Shown piece by piece: positions 1 through 8,814 of a stretch of 50,494 nucleotides of DNA; the stretch's first letter is position 1; each line of letters begins with the position of its first letter. The position numbers and the translations under genes are program-made. Source of the DNA: a virus. The notes below the pieces were generated by a model. The model ran no database searches. It saw only the letters and a list, made by a program, of their open reading frames with translations, and was not told where the DNA came from. Location of the stretch: positions 1 through 50,494 of IMG/VR virus record IMGVR_UViG_3300020020_000046. One strand, written 5' to 3'.

Positions 1-3000
1 CGAGCGGGCGTGATGGTGGCGCTGGCCAGCTCCGCCTTGTAGCCCTCCTGCTGACTGCGCCATTGGGCGGCGTACTCGGCGGCGCTGAACTTCGGCTCGG
101 CGACACCGGTGATCTCCGACAGGGTCCGCGCCCCGGGCTCGGCCGCCATGGCAACGGCCGGCCCGGGGGCGGGTGGGGCCTCGGCTGCGGGGGCAGCCGG
201 GCGGTCGATGAGCTGTCCGCGGAACACGCCCCAGCGCGATCCGACCTTGGTGACGCCGTAGATGCCGCCGTCCGCCCGCAGCTCCTTGGCTGCAGCGACG
301 GCTTCCTTGCGAGTGCGGTGCTTCGAGAGCGCCGGCTCCGGCCAGGCGACCTCGTCGGCGAGGATCGCGGCATCGCCGCGGGTGGTGATCCGCCGGTGCT
401 CGGCGTCGAGCGTCGCAAGGACGGTCTCCTGCCGGGCCAGCCGGCCCTCGGCCTGCCGGACGGCCGTGTCGACCGCGGCCTGATCGAGCGCCTGCGCCAC
501 GCCGGTCGCCTCGAGCGGCAGCGAGCGCCAGTTGTCGAGTGGCACCTTGCCCTTGCCGATGGTGCGCGTGCCGAGCACCTTGGCGCGCTCGAGGAAGTCG
601 GTCACCTCGCCGGTCAGCTGGCGGGTCGGGCTGCGGTCAATGATGCCGGCCAGGCTGCGGACCTGCTCGCGCAGGCCATCGAGCGTGTCCGCGGCCGTCT
701 CGGCGCGCGCGGTCAGCGCGTCGACTGTTTCACGTGAAACCACGGCATCATCGCCGAGCACGTCGCGGACCAGCGAGGCGTACGTCGTCTCGAGGTCGCC
801 GAGCTCCGTCAGGCGGCGCTCCTGCAGCGCGTTCGCGCCCTTCCACCCGGCGGCGATCGCCTCGCGCAGCGGCGGGACCCTCTCGAGCGGATGCGCCAGC
901 GGGTCCGACAGGATGGCGAGGCTCTCGGGCGTGATGTCGACGTCGACCGCGGGCGCCAGCGCCTCGATGATGGCGACGTCGGTCGCGCGGAACCCCTCGG
1001 CCTCGACGACGTTGGTGCCGATGGCCGACGTCACGATGCGCAGCTCGCGGGCTGGGTCGTCGAGCCACGCGGCGGCCTCGTCGACGAACGCCGACAGCGC
1101 AGCGTCGCGCTCCACGGCGATCGCGGCCGCCGTGGCGCCCGGCTTCTCGTCGGCCCGGTACGGGTGCGTGAGCGCATCGCGCAGGCTTCGGAAGGCCTCG
1201 GCGTCGAGCGCCCCCTCGAGCTCGCCGCCGTAGCGGTCGCCCATGATGTGCTCGAGCCTGTCGACGAGGTCGAGCGCCTCGCCGCGCTGGATCGCTGAGT
1301 CGTACATCCGGCCCCACCACTCGCTCACCCGCTGCCATGCGAGGTCGGGCTTCGTCTGCACGTCACGCTCGGTCATCCGATAGACGGCGTTGAGGACCTT
1401 GGTGAGATCGCCGGAGACGGGCCCGGTCAGCTCCTCGGGCGGGGTGTCGAGCAGCTTCGCCACCGTATCCTGGCGGAGCTTGAACGCCTTGGCAATGGCC
1501 AATCGGCTCTCCGCCTCGTGCGGCCGGATGGCCGGCACGGCCTCGGTCCGCGGGCGGGCAGCCGACAGGTCCGCCGACGCCTGCTTGGCCATCGCCGAGT
1601 CGAGGATGCCCTCGAGCTGGCGACGGGTGATGCGCGGGGCCCGTCCGCCGCGGCGACCGAGCGCCCCGGCCTTGTATTCGATGATCGAGGGCACGCCCTG
1701 GCGCAGCTGGTTGAGGTCCCGGGCGCTGACGACGTCGGTCGGCTTGTAGTCGGTCTCGAGCCGGGCCCGGAACTCGCTCACGAACGTCGTGTTGACGTCC
1801 GGCCGCAGCGCCACGACCGCGGCCTCGTGAACGTCGCCGGCCCGCTTGCTGGCCTTGATCCATGCCGTCAGGTTGACCAGCGACGTGTAGCCGTCGTACT
1901 CGCCGATGAAGCCCTCCGCGCCGAGCTCGCTGGCGTCGGTGATCTTGGCGCGCTCCCAAAACTCGGTCTTGATCGCGTCGGCGATGGCATCGGCATCCTT
2001 GCCCCGGCCGGTCAGCGCCGACTGCAGCAGCTTGATGCCCTGCTCGTGGTAGGCGGTCCAGAACGCCTCGTTGCGGGTCACGACGTCGGCCTCGGCCTCG
2101 AGGAACCGCAGGCGCGGCTCGTTGCGTTCGCGGACGACGTGCATGGCGACGTGCAGCAGACCGTTCTTGAGGTCGCGTGTCGAGAGCGGTCCGTCCTCGC
2201 CGTACAGCCGTTCGAGCGCGATCGGGTCCCAGCCGAGCTTGTCGCCGACACGCTCGCGCAGCACGTCGAGCGGCATGTCGGCGATCGAGCCGAGATTGCG
2301 CGCCGCGACCGGGCTGACGTCGAGCTCGGGGCCACCGAACAGCTTGACTGACGCGCGCTCCTTGGCGCCGGTGTAGATGGTCTTGGCCGTGCGCAGGGGG
2401 TGGACCGCGAAGCCATCGACGAGCATCAGCCCCGGGTTGTTGGACAGCGGCATTTCCCACAGCCAGCGGTCCATCATCACGACGCCCTCGTCGTAGCCGG
2501 CCATGTCGAACGCCTGCTTGAGCGCCCACTCGCCGGTCCGGATGCCGGAGCCCGCGATAAGTGACAGCCGGTTGGCCTTCTCGAGCCCGTAGCCGATCGA
2601 CTTGAAGCCGCGCCAGGCACGCGGCAGGGACCACGCTCCGACGAACTCCGCGGTCGGGATGGCCCGCCCGACGAGACCGGCACGCTCGAGGCTGACCCAC
2701 GTCTCGGCCACCCGCCCGACGGCGGCCGCGGTCCGCGTCGGCCCGGCGATCGCGGCGGCGGTGCCCGCGCCGATGTTGCCGAGCTGCCCGATGCCACGCG
2801 CCACGAAGCCCGTCCCCCGGACGAGTCCGCCGCCGACGAGCAGCGGGGCGATGTTCACCGACAGCTCCGCGAGGAGGTTCAGCCCCGGGTCGTAGCTGAA
2901 CGGCTCGCCCACGACGAGCTTGTTGATCTGCTCGTCGGTGATGTCCGGGTTGTCGAAGATCGCCTGCACGGCGTCGGGGCGCAGGTCCCACAGCTCCGCG

Positions 3001-3830
3001 ACCATGTCGAGCTCCGACAGCCCCGCCGCGGCTGCCTTGGCCCTGATCCCCTCGAGGTTGTATTTGCTCGAGTCGAACCGATTGATCGACCGCTCGATGA
3101 GGCTGCCGCCGGTCGAGCCCGTGCGGGCGATGTCGCGCACGAACTCCGCCCGCCGCTCGGCCTCGGTCGAACGCGCGAAGTCGTTGAGCGCGATAAACGG
3201 CGCGCTGATCGCGTCGCCGACGGCCCCGACGCCGTCGATGATGTTGTCCAGCACGTTGCCGAAGTCACCTTCGGACAGGTTCTCGAGGATCGCCTGGTCG
3301 TTGACCGGGCCCGCGGGCTTGGCGTACGGATCGGTGCTCACCGGCTGCTGGTAGTTGTGGCCGAGCGCGCTGGTGATGAGCGACAGCGGCGCCTCGCGAG
3401 CGTAGGTCGCGAAGTTTTGCGCGTTGATCGGCGTCGTCGCGAGCCCGATGGCGCCGACGCCCGTGTTGACCTGCATCGTCCCGCCGCGCTGGCCGGGTGG
3501 GGTGCCGAGGAGGAACTGCCCGGGGGCACTCTCGGCGAGGCCCGAGATCGACTCGCCGAGCAGGTTCACGTTGTAGCGCTGGGGCGGCCCGGCCGGGCTG
3601 TACGCCGCCTGGCTGACCCGCCCGACGGCCGGAGCGAACGCGCTGTATTGCTGCCCGCCGGTCCGCTCGGCCAGCCGGTTGTAATCGGGCAGCGGCTTCG
3701 CGTCGCGGTAACGCAGGTTGGTGAAAAAGGCGTCGAGCGACGCACCCGCATTGGCCATCGGCGGCTTGCTGGTCGTGCCGGCATAGCTCTGATAGGCGGC
3801 GTCGTAATCGTCGAAGTAATCGTCGGTCAC
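1..3830 (-). CDS. N-terminal part of giant polyvalent virion protein, open at left edge
   Basis: From a GTG at 3830 (VTDDYFDDYDAAYQSYAG) 1,276 codons run without a stop to base 1. The GTG overlaps the TGA of the gene before it as GTGA. The protein is mostly helical and charged. Residues about 315-360 form a Gly/Ala-rich hydrophobic stretch (LLAELSVNIAPLLVGGGLV) that could touch or cross a membrane, and a short domain near 1190-1205 (IYGVTKVGSRWGVFRG) precedes a Pro/Ala linker. Collapsing the shared end 7-mer joins it in frame to 44808-50494, giving about 3,169 aa. Portal lies upstream and scaffold downstream, the slot often used by MuF or protease genes in phages. A role as an internal protein ejected with DNA is inference. 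No catalytic domain is recognised in this half. The continuous frame is certain; function is not. Confidence 0.9.
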   Translation of the reverse strand, partial: MTDDYFDDYDAAYQSYAGTTSKPPMANAGASLDAFFTNLRYRDAKPLPDYNRLAERTGGQQYSAFAPAVGRVSQAAYSPAGPPQRYNVNLLGESISGLAESAPGQFLLGTPPGQRGGTMQVNTGVGAIGLATTPINAQNFATYAREAPLSLITSALGHNYQQPVSTDPYAKPAGPVNDQAILENLSEGDFGNVLDNIIDGVGAVGDAISAPFIALNDFARSTEAERRAEFVRDIARTGSTGGSLIERSINRFDSSKYNLEGIRAKAAAAGLSELDMVAELWDLRPDAVQAIFDNPDITDEQINKLVVGEPFSYDPGLNLLAELSVNIAPLLVGGGLVRGTGFVARGIGQLGNIGAGTAAAIAGPTRTAAAVGRVAETWVSLERAGLVGRAIPTAEFVGAWSLPRAWRGFKSIGYGLEKANRLSLIAGSGIRTGEWALKQAFDMAGYDEGVVMMDRWLWEMPLSNNPGLMLVDGFAVHPLRTAKTIYTGAKERASVKLFGGPELDVSPVAARNLGSIADMPLDVLRERVGDKLGWDPIALERLYGEDGPLSTRDLKNGLLHVAMHVVRERNEPRLRFLEAEADVVTRNEAFWTAYHEQGIKLLQSALTGRGKDADAIADAIKTEFWERAKITDASELGAEGFIGEYDGYTSLVNLTAWIKASKRAGDVHEAAVVALRPDVNTTFVSEFRARLETDYKPTDVVSARDLNQLRQGVPSIIEYKAGALGRRGGRAPRITRRQLEGILDSAMAKQASADLSAARPRTEAVPAIRPHEAESRLAIAKAFKLRQDTVAKLLDTPPEELTGPVSGDLTKVLNAVYRMTERDVQTKPDLAWQRVSEWWGRMYDSAIQRGEALDLVDRLEHIMGDRYGGELEGALDAEAFRSLRDALTHPYRADEKPGATAAAIAVERDAALSAFVDEAAAWLDDPARELRIVTSAIGTNVVEAEGFRATDVAIIEALAPAVDVDITPESLAILSDPLAHPLERVPPLREAIAAGWKGANALQERRLTELGDLETTYASLVRDVLGDDAVVSRETVDALTARAETAADTLDGLREQVRSLAGIIDRSPTRQLTGEVTDFLERAKVLGTRTIGKGKVPLDNWRSLPLEATGVAQALDQAAVDTAVRQAEGRLARQETVLATLDAEHRRITTRGDAAILADEVAWPEPALSKHRTRKEAVAAAKELRADGGIYGVTKVGSRWGVFRGQLIDRPAAPAAEAPPAPGPAVAMAAEPGARTLSEITGVAEPKFSAAEYAAQWRSQQEGYKAELASATITPA

Positions 3831-6800
3831 AGCGCTTCGCGCTCGGTCGCGACGCGGGCGTTCTTGGCCACGGGCGGCGGCTTGGTCGGCTTCTTGGCCG
3901 GGCCCTCACGTGACGCGGCCGACGGCTTGATGAGCGGCTTGTTGGCGGGCTTCTTGGGTGGCTTCTTCTTGCTCGGCTTCTTCTTGTTGACCTTCGGCAG
4001 CGGCGCCAGCGCCTTGAGCTGCGGGCCCTCCATCGCGCCACGCGACGGGACCTCGAGCAGCGACGGCGTCGGCGTCGGGCGCAGGACCGGCACCGGCGGT
4101 GGCTTGACCCCGACGTCGCGCCGCTCATCGAGCCGATCGAGCGCGACGCGCTTCGCCGTGCCCAGGAAGGCGGGCGTACGGAACCCCGTCGGCGCAAGCT
4201 CGCTGCCACCGGGCCCCCAGCTGGGTCCACGACGCGGCTCGATGACCGGGGTCGGCTTCGAGAGCTCGGCGCGGCGACGGCCGAGCGCGCCAGCATCGTC
4301 CGACGCCGAGACCTGCTCGCGCAGGCCACGAGCGCCCGGGTTCCACGCCCCCTCGCGAGCTTGGTCGAGGATGCTGTCGATGAACGGCGCGCTCTTGTAC
4401 GTGTCGGGGCTGACCAGCATCCAGTCCGGCCGGGCATCGAAACGGCCGTCGGGGCGAGCCGTGGCGGTCGTGTAGCTCGCGCCCGGGGCGCCGAAGCCCC
4501 ACGCATCACCGCCGGTCACACCGGCGCTCCTCGAGTCGAGCGGACCCCACCAATGGGCGACCCGCTCGGCGGTCGGATCGACCTCCTTGCCGCCCTTCAT
4601 CCACAGCTCTGTCTTGGGGTCGAAGGTGACGCCGGGTTCGATGATGAGCCGAGGCGCGGGGCCGGCGCCCGGGACGTAGCGCAGCCACGTTTGCCCGTCG
4701 ACCGTGACCCAGCGGACCTGCCGCCCCTGCTCGAACGTGGTGATGGACCGGATCGGCAGCGTCACCCGCTTGCCGTCGATGACGTACGGGTCGACCGAGG
4801 CCGGCGCCCCCTGCTGGACGAGGCGACCCTGATCGGCCTTGGCGATGCCCGTGGTGGCCGCCGTCGACACGAACACGGGCAACGTGTCGACTCCCGTGGC
4901 GATCTCTTGGCGGACCTCCACGTCCTCGCCGTCGTAGCGGATCATCACGCCGGCGGTCGCGTCGAGATACGCCGGTTTCTCGATGCCGGTCGCCTGGTCG
5001 ACCACGAACGAGCCCGGGGCGGCGGGGTCGATGACGTTGAGCGCGATGCGACCGTCAGCGCCCTGGCTGAGATAGCCGCGGTTCGGGTCGAGCTTCGCCT
5101 GCACGATGTTGCCGTCACCGTCAACGACCGTCTGGATGCCGCCGTCGCTCATCAAACCGAGGACCGGGTCGCCGGTCGGATTGAAGAACTCGCTCGTCTC
5201 GTCGAGCGCGCGCGGGGCGATCTCGGCGAGGTCGCGGGCGATGTGGTCGCGCTGCTCGGCCGTGAGCAGCGGATTGTTCGACAGCCGCGGGTCGAGCGGG
5301 TCGCCCGGGCCAAGGCCGAGGATGAAGCGGGCCAGCTGGGCCTGCTCGTTGACGAGGTTCGCGTACTCGGCGTAGCGACTGCCCGCGAGGGCGCGCTCCT
5401 TCGCCCGCTGGATGTCGCCCCACGTCTTTTGATAGACGTCCATCGTGTATTGCCCGCCGCGACGCTCGAGGGCCTTGGTCGCGGTGATGAGCAGCCCGGT
5501 CCAGCGCTGCGCCTCCTTGGCGTTGTCGGCGCGGCGAAGCCCGTCGCGGGCGTAGTTGACATTCATCATGTCCATCTGCTGCATCAGCGACGGCGTGAAC
5601 TCGAGGTCATAGCCGTTGCCGCGCGGGTCGTAGTAGGTCCACGTCCGGGCGCCAGTCTGGAAGGCCGCCGTGATCGAGCGCAGGTTGTTGTCCCACCACT
5701 TCTTGGACACCGGGCTCTCGATGTTCACGCTGAACAGCTCGCGGAAGCCGGGCGGCGGCTTGGCGGTGCCGAGGAAGTCCTGCAGGATCGACGGGCCGCC
5801 GAGGGCCTTGGGGCCGAGGTTGATCGCGCCACCGCCACCGCCGCCACCTGCGCCGCCGCCACCGCCGCCACCTGCGCCGCCGCCACCGCCGCCACCACCT
5901 GCGCCGCCGGAGCGCTTGAGCTGGTCGATGGCGAGGGTCAGCTGGCGATAGCGCTCGGAGCCTGTGTTCATGCCCGCCCGGGCGGCCGTGTAGAACCGGA
6001 TCAGCGCCGAGACCGGCTTGGTCCCCTTCTGCACTTGGAACCGCAGCCGATCTTCGGCCAGGCTGAACGTGAACTCGCGCAGCCGGTTGCCCGCCTGCTG
6101 CTTCTCGGCCGTGCCCTCGGGGGCGTTGAGGTAGTCATCCTTGAGATACTGCAGGAACTTCTTGTCGCTGACCTTGCCGGCCGAGCGCTGGCCCTGGATC
6201 GTGGCCTCGCGCTCGGTGCCCTCCTCGGTGCGGACGCGCTCGCGCAGGTCCTCGAGCTGGCGGGCGAGGTTCTTGTAGGTCGGACTGCCCTGATCGAGCC
6301 CGGCCATCCGGCCCTGCAGCTTCTTGATGAGCGCGCCGCCCGACATCCGATTGTGCGAGTACGCCTGATAGGCGTCGGACAGGTCCTCGTCGGCGATGCG
6401 CTCCTTGAGGCTCGTGACGGTCTCGAGCCAGTCGTCGGCGTCGGGCGCGTCCTGCGCGGCGTCGCGGAACCCCTCGGCCATCTTGAGCAGTTGCTCGGTC
6501 GACGCCTTGCCCTGATTGACCTTGGTCACGAGGTCCGAGTAGCGAGCCTGTCGGATATCGACAGCGGTCGCGGCGACGCGGTCGAGCTGCTCGCGATACG
6601 CCTCGTTGTTCTTGTCCATCCCCGCGAGGCGCGCCTTGTCGTAGGCCTGCAGCCGGCCGAGCGCCTCGGTCCGCTCGCCGAGCGTGTTGGCGTTGTTCAC
6701 GTCCCGGGCGATCTTGTTGCGCCCGATCGTGTAGACGGCGTCGTCGAGCTTGTTCTTGTTGGCGAGGTGCTCACGCGACCCAGGCACGCTGACCGCCACC

Positions 6801-6988
6801 ATCCGCTCGAGGCTCTTGATGTATTCCTCGTCGGTCGCCTGCCCGTTGGCCCACGCGACCGCGACGGCATACGCCTCGAACGCCTCGAGCGAGCTAATCG
6901 ACTCGCCGCTGATGTTGTAACGACCGAGGCCACCCGACCCGCCGCCGAAGGGGTCCAGCGTGCCGGTGAACGACCCGCCGCGGGCCAT
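3827..6988 (-). CDS. Large internal virion-type protein with poly-glycine linker
   Basis: A 1,053-aa protein starting ATG at 6988, three bases after the upstream stop. The first 360 residues are helical and rich in charged residues. A pure Gly/Ala linker follows at about 362-389. A mixed alpha/beta region spans about 390-900, and the last 150 residues are Pro/Lys-rich (KKKPSKKKPPKKP). No signal peptide or clear membrane segment is seen and no family is recognised. It sits between portal-proximal genes and the giant protein, to which it is coupled by GTGA, so a structural or ejected internal protein is the best guess. A basic tail of this kind would suit contact with packaged DNA. High confidence in the gene, low in the role. 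Confidence 0.9.
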   Translation of the reverse strand: MARGGSFTGTLDPFGGGSGGLGRYNISGESISSLEAFEAYAVAVAWANGQATDEEYIKSLERMVAVSVPGSREHLANKNKLDDAVYTIGRNKIARDVNNANTLGERTEALGRLQAYDKARLAGMDKNNEAYREQLDRVAATAVDIRQARYSDLVTKVNQGKASTEQLLKMAEGFRDAAQDAPDADDWLETVTSLKERIADEDLSDAYQAYSHNRMSGGALIKKLQGRMAGLDQGSPTYKNLARQLEDLRERVRTEEGTEREATIQGQRSAGKVSDKKFLQYLKDDYLNAPEGTAEKQQAGNRLREFTFSLAEDRLRFQVQKGTKPVSALIRFYTAARAGMNTGSERYRQLTLAIDQLKRSGGAGGGGGGGGAGGGGGGGAGGGGGGGAINLGPKALGGPSILQDFLGTAKPPPGFRELFSVNIESPVSKKWWDNNLRSITAAFQTGARTWTYYDPRGNGYDLEFTPSLMQQMDMMNVNYARDGLRRADNAKEAQRWTGLLITATKALERRGGQYTMDVYQKTWGDIQRAKERALAGSRYAEYANLVNEQAQLARFILGLGPGDPLDPRLSNNPLLTAEQRDHIARDLAEIAPRALDETSEFFNPTGDPVLGLMSDGGIQTVVDGDGNIVQAKLDPNRGYLSQGADGRIALNVIDPAAPGSFVVDQATGIEKPAYLDATAGVMIRYDGEDVEVRQEIATGVDTLPVFVSTAATTGIAKADQGRLVQQGAPASVDPYVIDGKRVTLPIRSITTFEQGRQVRWVTVDGQTWLRYVPGAGPAPRLIIEPGVTFDPKTELWMKGGKEVDPTAERVAHWWGPLDSRSAGVTGGDAWGFGAPGASYTTATARPDGRFDARPDWMLVSPDTYKSAPFIDSILDQAREGAWNPGARGLREQVSASDDAGALGRRRAELSKPTPVIEPRRGPSWGPGGSELAPTGFRTPAFLGTAKRVALDRLDERRDVGVKPPPVPVLRPTPTPSLLEVPSRGAMEGPQLKALAPLPKVNKKKPSKKKPPKKPANKPLIKPSAASREGPAKKPTKPPPVAKNARVATEREAL
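5827..5909 (-). repeat. Low-complexity GGN tract encoding a poly-glycine linker
   Basis: About 80 bp of alternating GGC/GGT/GCA codons encode three blocks of seven to eight glycines, each separated by one alanine. The regular G7A spacing suggests growth by slippage. It divides the helical N-terminal half of the host protein from its mixed C-terminal part. Such tracts are prone to length errors in assembly. Confidence 0.9.
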
Positions 6989-7168
6989 CTACTTCACCTT
7001 GGGCTTCGGGCGGCCTGCACGCATCTGGCTGAACTGCTTGATCGACGGCGTCGACTTGCTCGGTCGCCCCTGCTTGGGCTTGTTGAGGTGGCCGGTCGCC
7101 ATCGACCGGCGCTGGCGCAGCCGGAACGGGAACTTGAGCGTGAACGTCGGCGCGTGGTAGGACTTCAC
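6989..7168 (-). CDS. Small basic protein, 59 aa
   Basis: Starts GTG at 7168 (VKSYHAPTFTLKFPFRLRQR) in a GTGA overlap with the stop of the histone-like gene, and ends TAG directly against the ATG of the 1,053-aa gene, so it fills the gap exactly. It is strongly basic (Arg and Lys throughout, no acidic residues in the stretch read), with GRPSKS and AGRPKPKVK segments. No family is recognised. Its place among virion genes and its charge suggest a DNA-binding internal protein, by inference. Confidence 0.8.
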   Translation of the reverse strand: MKSYHAPTFTLKFPFRLRQRRSMATGHLNKPKQGRPSKSTPSIKQFSQMRAGRPKPKVK

Positions 7169-8214
7169 AGCACTCGCGTTCTCGCCGACTTCTTGGCTAC
7201 CGGCTTCTTCGCCGTCGACGGCTTCTTGGTGCGTGTCGTGCCTCGCTTCTTGCCCCCGGCCGATCCGGTATGGCCGCGGGTGGTCGACCGGGCTTTCTTC
7301 TTGGCGCCGTGGACAGGCTTCGGCTTGGCCTTGGGCGGCTTCTTGGCCGCGCCGGGCTTCGACGCTCCACCGGCCTTGACTGGCTTCTTGGCGACCGCCG
7401 GCTTGGCCGCGGGCTTGGCGCCCGGCTTGGTCGCCCCAGCGGCCCGTACAGGCTTCGTGGCGGGCGTCGGACTGCCTGCGGTGCCTGCGGTGCTACCGAA
7501 CCCCTGGCCGGCCTTGGTGGCCCCTCCACCGGCCCGTGCGGGGCGTGCAGCGGGTGTCGGCGACCCGGCCGAGCCAGCCGTGGAACCGAAACCCTGGCCG
7601 GACTTCGTCGGAGCGCCCCCGGCGCGCGCTGGTCGCGCTGCAGGTGTCGGCGATCCCGCCCGTCCGGCGGTACTGCCGAAACCGACGCCCGCCTTGGTCG
7701 CGGGGCCCCCGGCGCGTGCTGGCCGCTTCGCTGGCGAGGGCGCGCCACGCGACGGGCCGTACAGCCCTTGGAGCGCTGGCCCGGCCGTGGCGGCCGCGCG
7801 GCCCGCGCTGATCGCGGCGGCGGTACCCACGGCTCGAGCTCCGGCGGCGGTGCCGATGAGCAGCGGCGCAGACGGGCGCGGAGCAAGCGTGCCAGCGGCT
7901 CGTGGCGCCGGCGAGGTGCTTACGCCGGAGCCCGATGACGAGCCGCCCGAGGTCCCGCCCGGGCGAGCCGCCGGTCGTGGAGCAGGCTTCGCCCCGACAG
8001 ACGGGCGCGGCGCCGACGTGGGCGCGTTCGGATCATCGAGGAACCCGCCGATGGAATAGCGCGACAGGTCGCCCGCGCTGCGCAGACGGCGACCGGCGAA
8101 CGCCTGGCCGGCGCGGCCGACCTCGGTCGCGAGGCGCTGCTGGCCGACGGTGATCGCCTGCTTGTTGGCTTGCTTGGCATCTTCCTTGGCCTGCTTTTCC
8201 TCGGCGGTGGCCAT
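7165..8214 (-). CDS. Histone H1-like basic repeat protein, 349 aa
   Basis: Starts ATG at 8214 with AGGAG 6 bases before it. The first 60 residues are a short charged helix (MATAEEKQAKEDAKQANKQA). Then comes a disordered Ala/Gly/Pro/Ser region, three 30-residue tandem repeats (residues 164-253, RPARAGG..TK.G.GFGSTAG), and a lysine-rich tail with PAAKPAVAKKPVKAGG-type segments like the C-terminus of histone H1. Such tails condense DNA in H1 and bacterial histone-like proteins. Lying between portal and giant internal protein, it may be packed with or help compact the genome. That role is inferred from composition and position, not from homology. Confidence 0.85.
   Translation of the reverse strand: MATAEEKQAKEDAKQANKQAITVGQQRLATEVGRAGQAFAGRRLRSAGDLSRYSIGGFLDDPNAPTSAPRPSVGAKPAPRPAARPGGTSGGSSSGSGVSTSPAPRAAGTLAPRPSAPLLIGTAAGARAVGTAAAISAGRAAATAGPALQGLYGPSRGAPSPAKRPARAGGPATKAGVGFGSTAGRAGSPTPAARPARAGGAPTKSGQGFGSTAGSAGSPTPAARPARAGGGATKAGQGFGSTAGTAGSPTPATKPVRAAGATKPGAKPAAKPAVAKKPVKAGGASKPGAAKKPPKAKPKPVHGAKKKARSTTRGHTGSAGGKKRGTTRTKKPSTAKKPVAKKSARTRVL
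7456..7725 (-). repeat. Three tandem 90-bp coding repeats
   Basis: Three in-frame 30-codon units encode residues 164-193, 194-223 and 224-253 of the H1-like protein. Each begins RPARAGG and ends AGSPTPA, with the core GFGSTAG unchanged. A decayed fourth unit (KPVRAAGATKPG) follows. Differences are mainly in the linker positions, as expected of duplication followed by drift. Confidence 0.9.
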
Positions 8215-8246
8215 CGCGTTCTCCTAGAGCTCGTGCAGCATCGGGT

Positions 8247-8278
8247 GAGCCGCCCGGGGGCCGGGACCCGGGCGGCTC
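8247..8278 (-). terminator. Strong 12-bp hairpin between virion genes
   Basis: A perfect 12-bp inverted repeat (GAGCCGCCCGGG and its complement) with an 8-base loop fills the short gap between the stop at 8293 and the start at 8214. There is no T-run on either side, so it is a weak intrinsic-terminator candidate. Partial attenuation or an mRNA processing or stability element is equally likely. Confidence 0.6.
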
Positions 8279-8292
8279 GGCCAGTGTGGCAG

Positions 8293-8811
8293 CTAGGCGG
8301 TGGCCTTCGCCTTCGCCGGGGCCCGGCGCGAGCTCGTCGAGCCCCGCTTGACACCGCTGGGCGGCGTCGCGAGGTTCGGCTGGGCCTTGGTGACCTTGTT
8401 GGCCGGGATGTCGGCGATGCCCGCAGCGTCACGGGGCAGGTCCGCGGCCTGCGCCTCGTCGGACGGCACCGGGTTCGTCGGCTGCGGGCTGGTCGCGGAG
8501 CTGATGAGGACGGGTGGGCGATCCTCGGAGCGCGGGCTCGAGTCGGCCCGGTGGTCGCTCGGGTCGATCCTGGGTCGCAGCCCGTCGTCGACGACGCGGT
8601 TCTTGTGAGCCTTGTCGGCGTTGTCGAGAGCGGTCTCGATGTCCGCGCGGCTCACGCGAGCCTCGCTGAACAGGAGCCCGGTGCCGGTGTCGTAGCGCTC
8701 GGCGGCGCGGTTGACACCGAATGTGTACGAGCCGTCGTCGTTGCGCGTCGCGTTGACGCGGGTCGCCGCGGTCTCCGCCTCGAGCCCGACGATCTCGTCC
8801 TTCTTGGCCAT
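8293..8811 (-). CDS. Hypothetical virion-region protein, 172 aa
   Basis: ATG at 8811 is preceded by GGAGG, which lies within the last codons of the portal gene. The N-terminal 75 residues look folded (YTFGVNRAAERYDTGTGLLF, then an acidic helix). The rest is Pro/Ser/Ala-rich and ends with a basic ARG/LYS segment (SSRRAPAKAKATA). No family is recognised. The gene is followed by a strong hairpin, which could set the ratio between portal and downstream internal proteins. A head-completion or internal protein is possible from its place alone. Confidence 0.8.
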   Translation of the reverse strand: MAKKDEIVGLEAETAATRVNATRNDDGSYTFGVNRAAERYDTGTGLLFSEARVSRADIETALDNADKAHKNRVVDDGLRPRIDPSDHRADSSPRSEDRPPVLISSATSPQPTNPVPSDEAQAADLPRDAAGIADIPANKVTKAQPNLATPPSGVKRGSTSSRRAPAKAKATA

Positions 8812-8814
8812 TGC

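Noticed and set aside
1-7. The 7-base end repeat as an attachment site or transposon target duplication
   Set aside because: It lies inside a gene, no integrase or transposase is present, and in-frame joining explains it better.
1363-2991. A 542-codon minus-strand frame in another phase
   Set aside because: Arg/Gly/Ala/His-rich with no domain. The phase that begins at 3830 gives ordinary protein sequence with genome-like codon use over the same bases.
4361-8059. A 1,232-codon plus-strand open frame
   Set aside because: Antisense to the 1,053-aa and H1-like genes, with Arg/Gly/Val-rich content and no coupling to neighbours.
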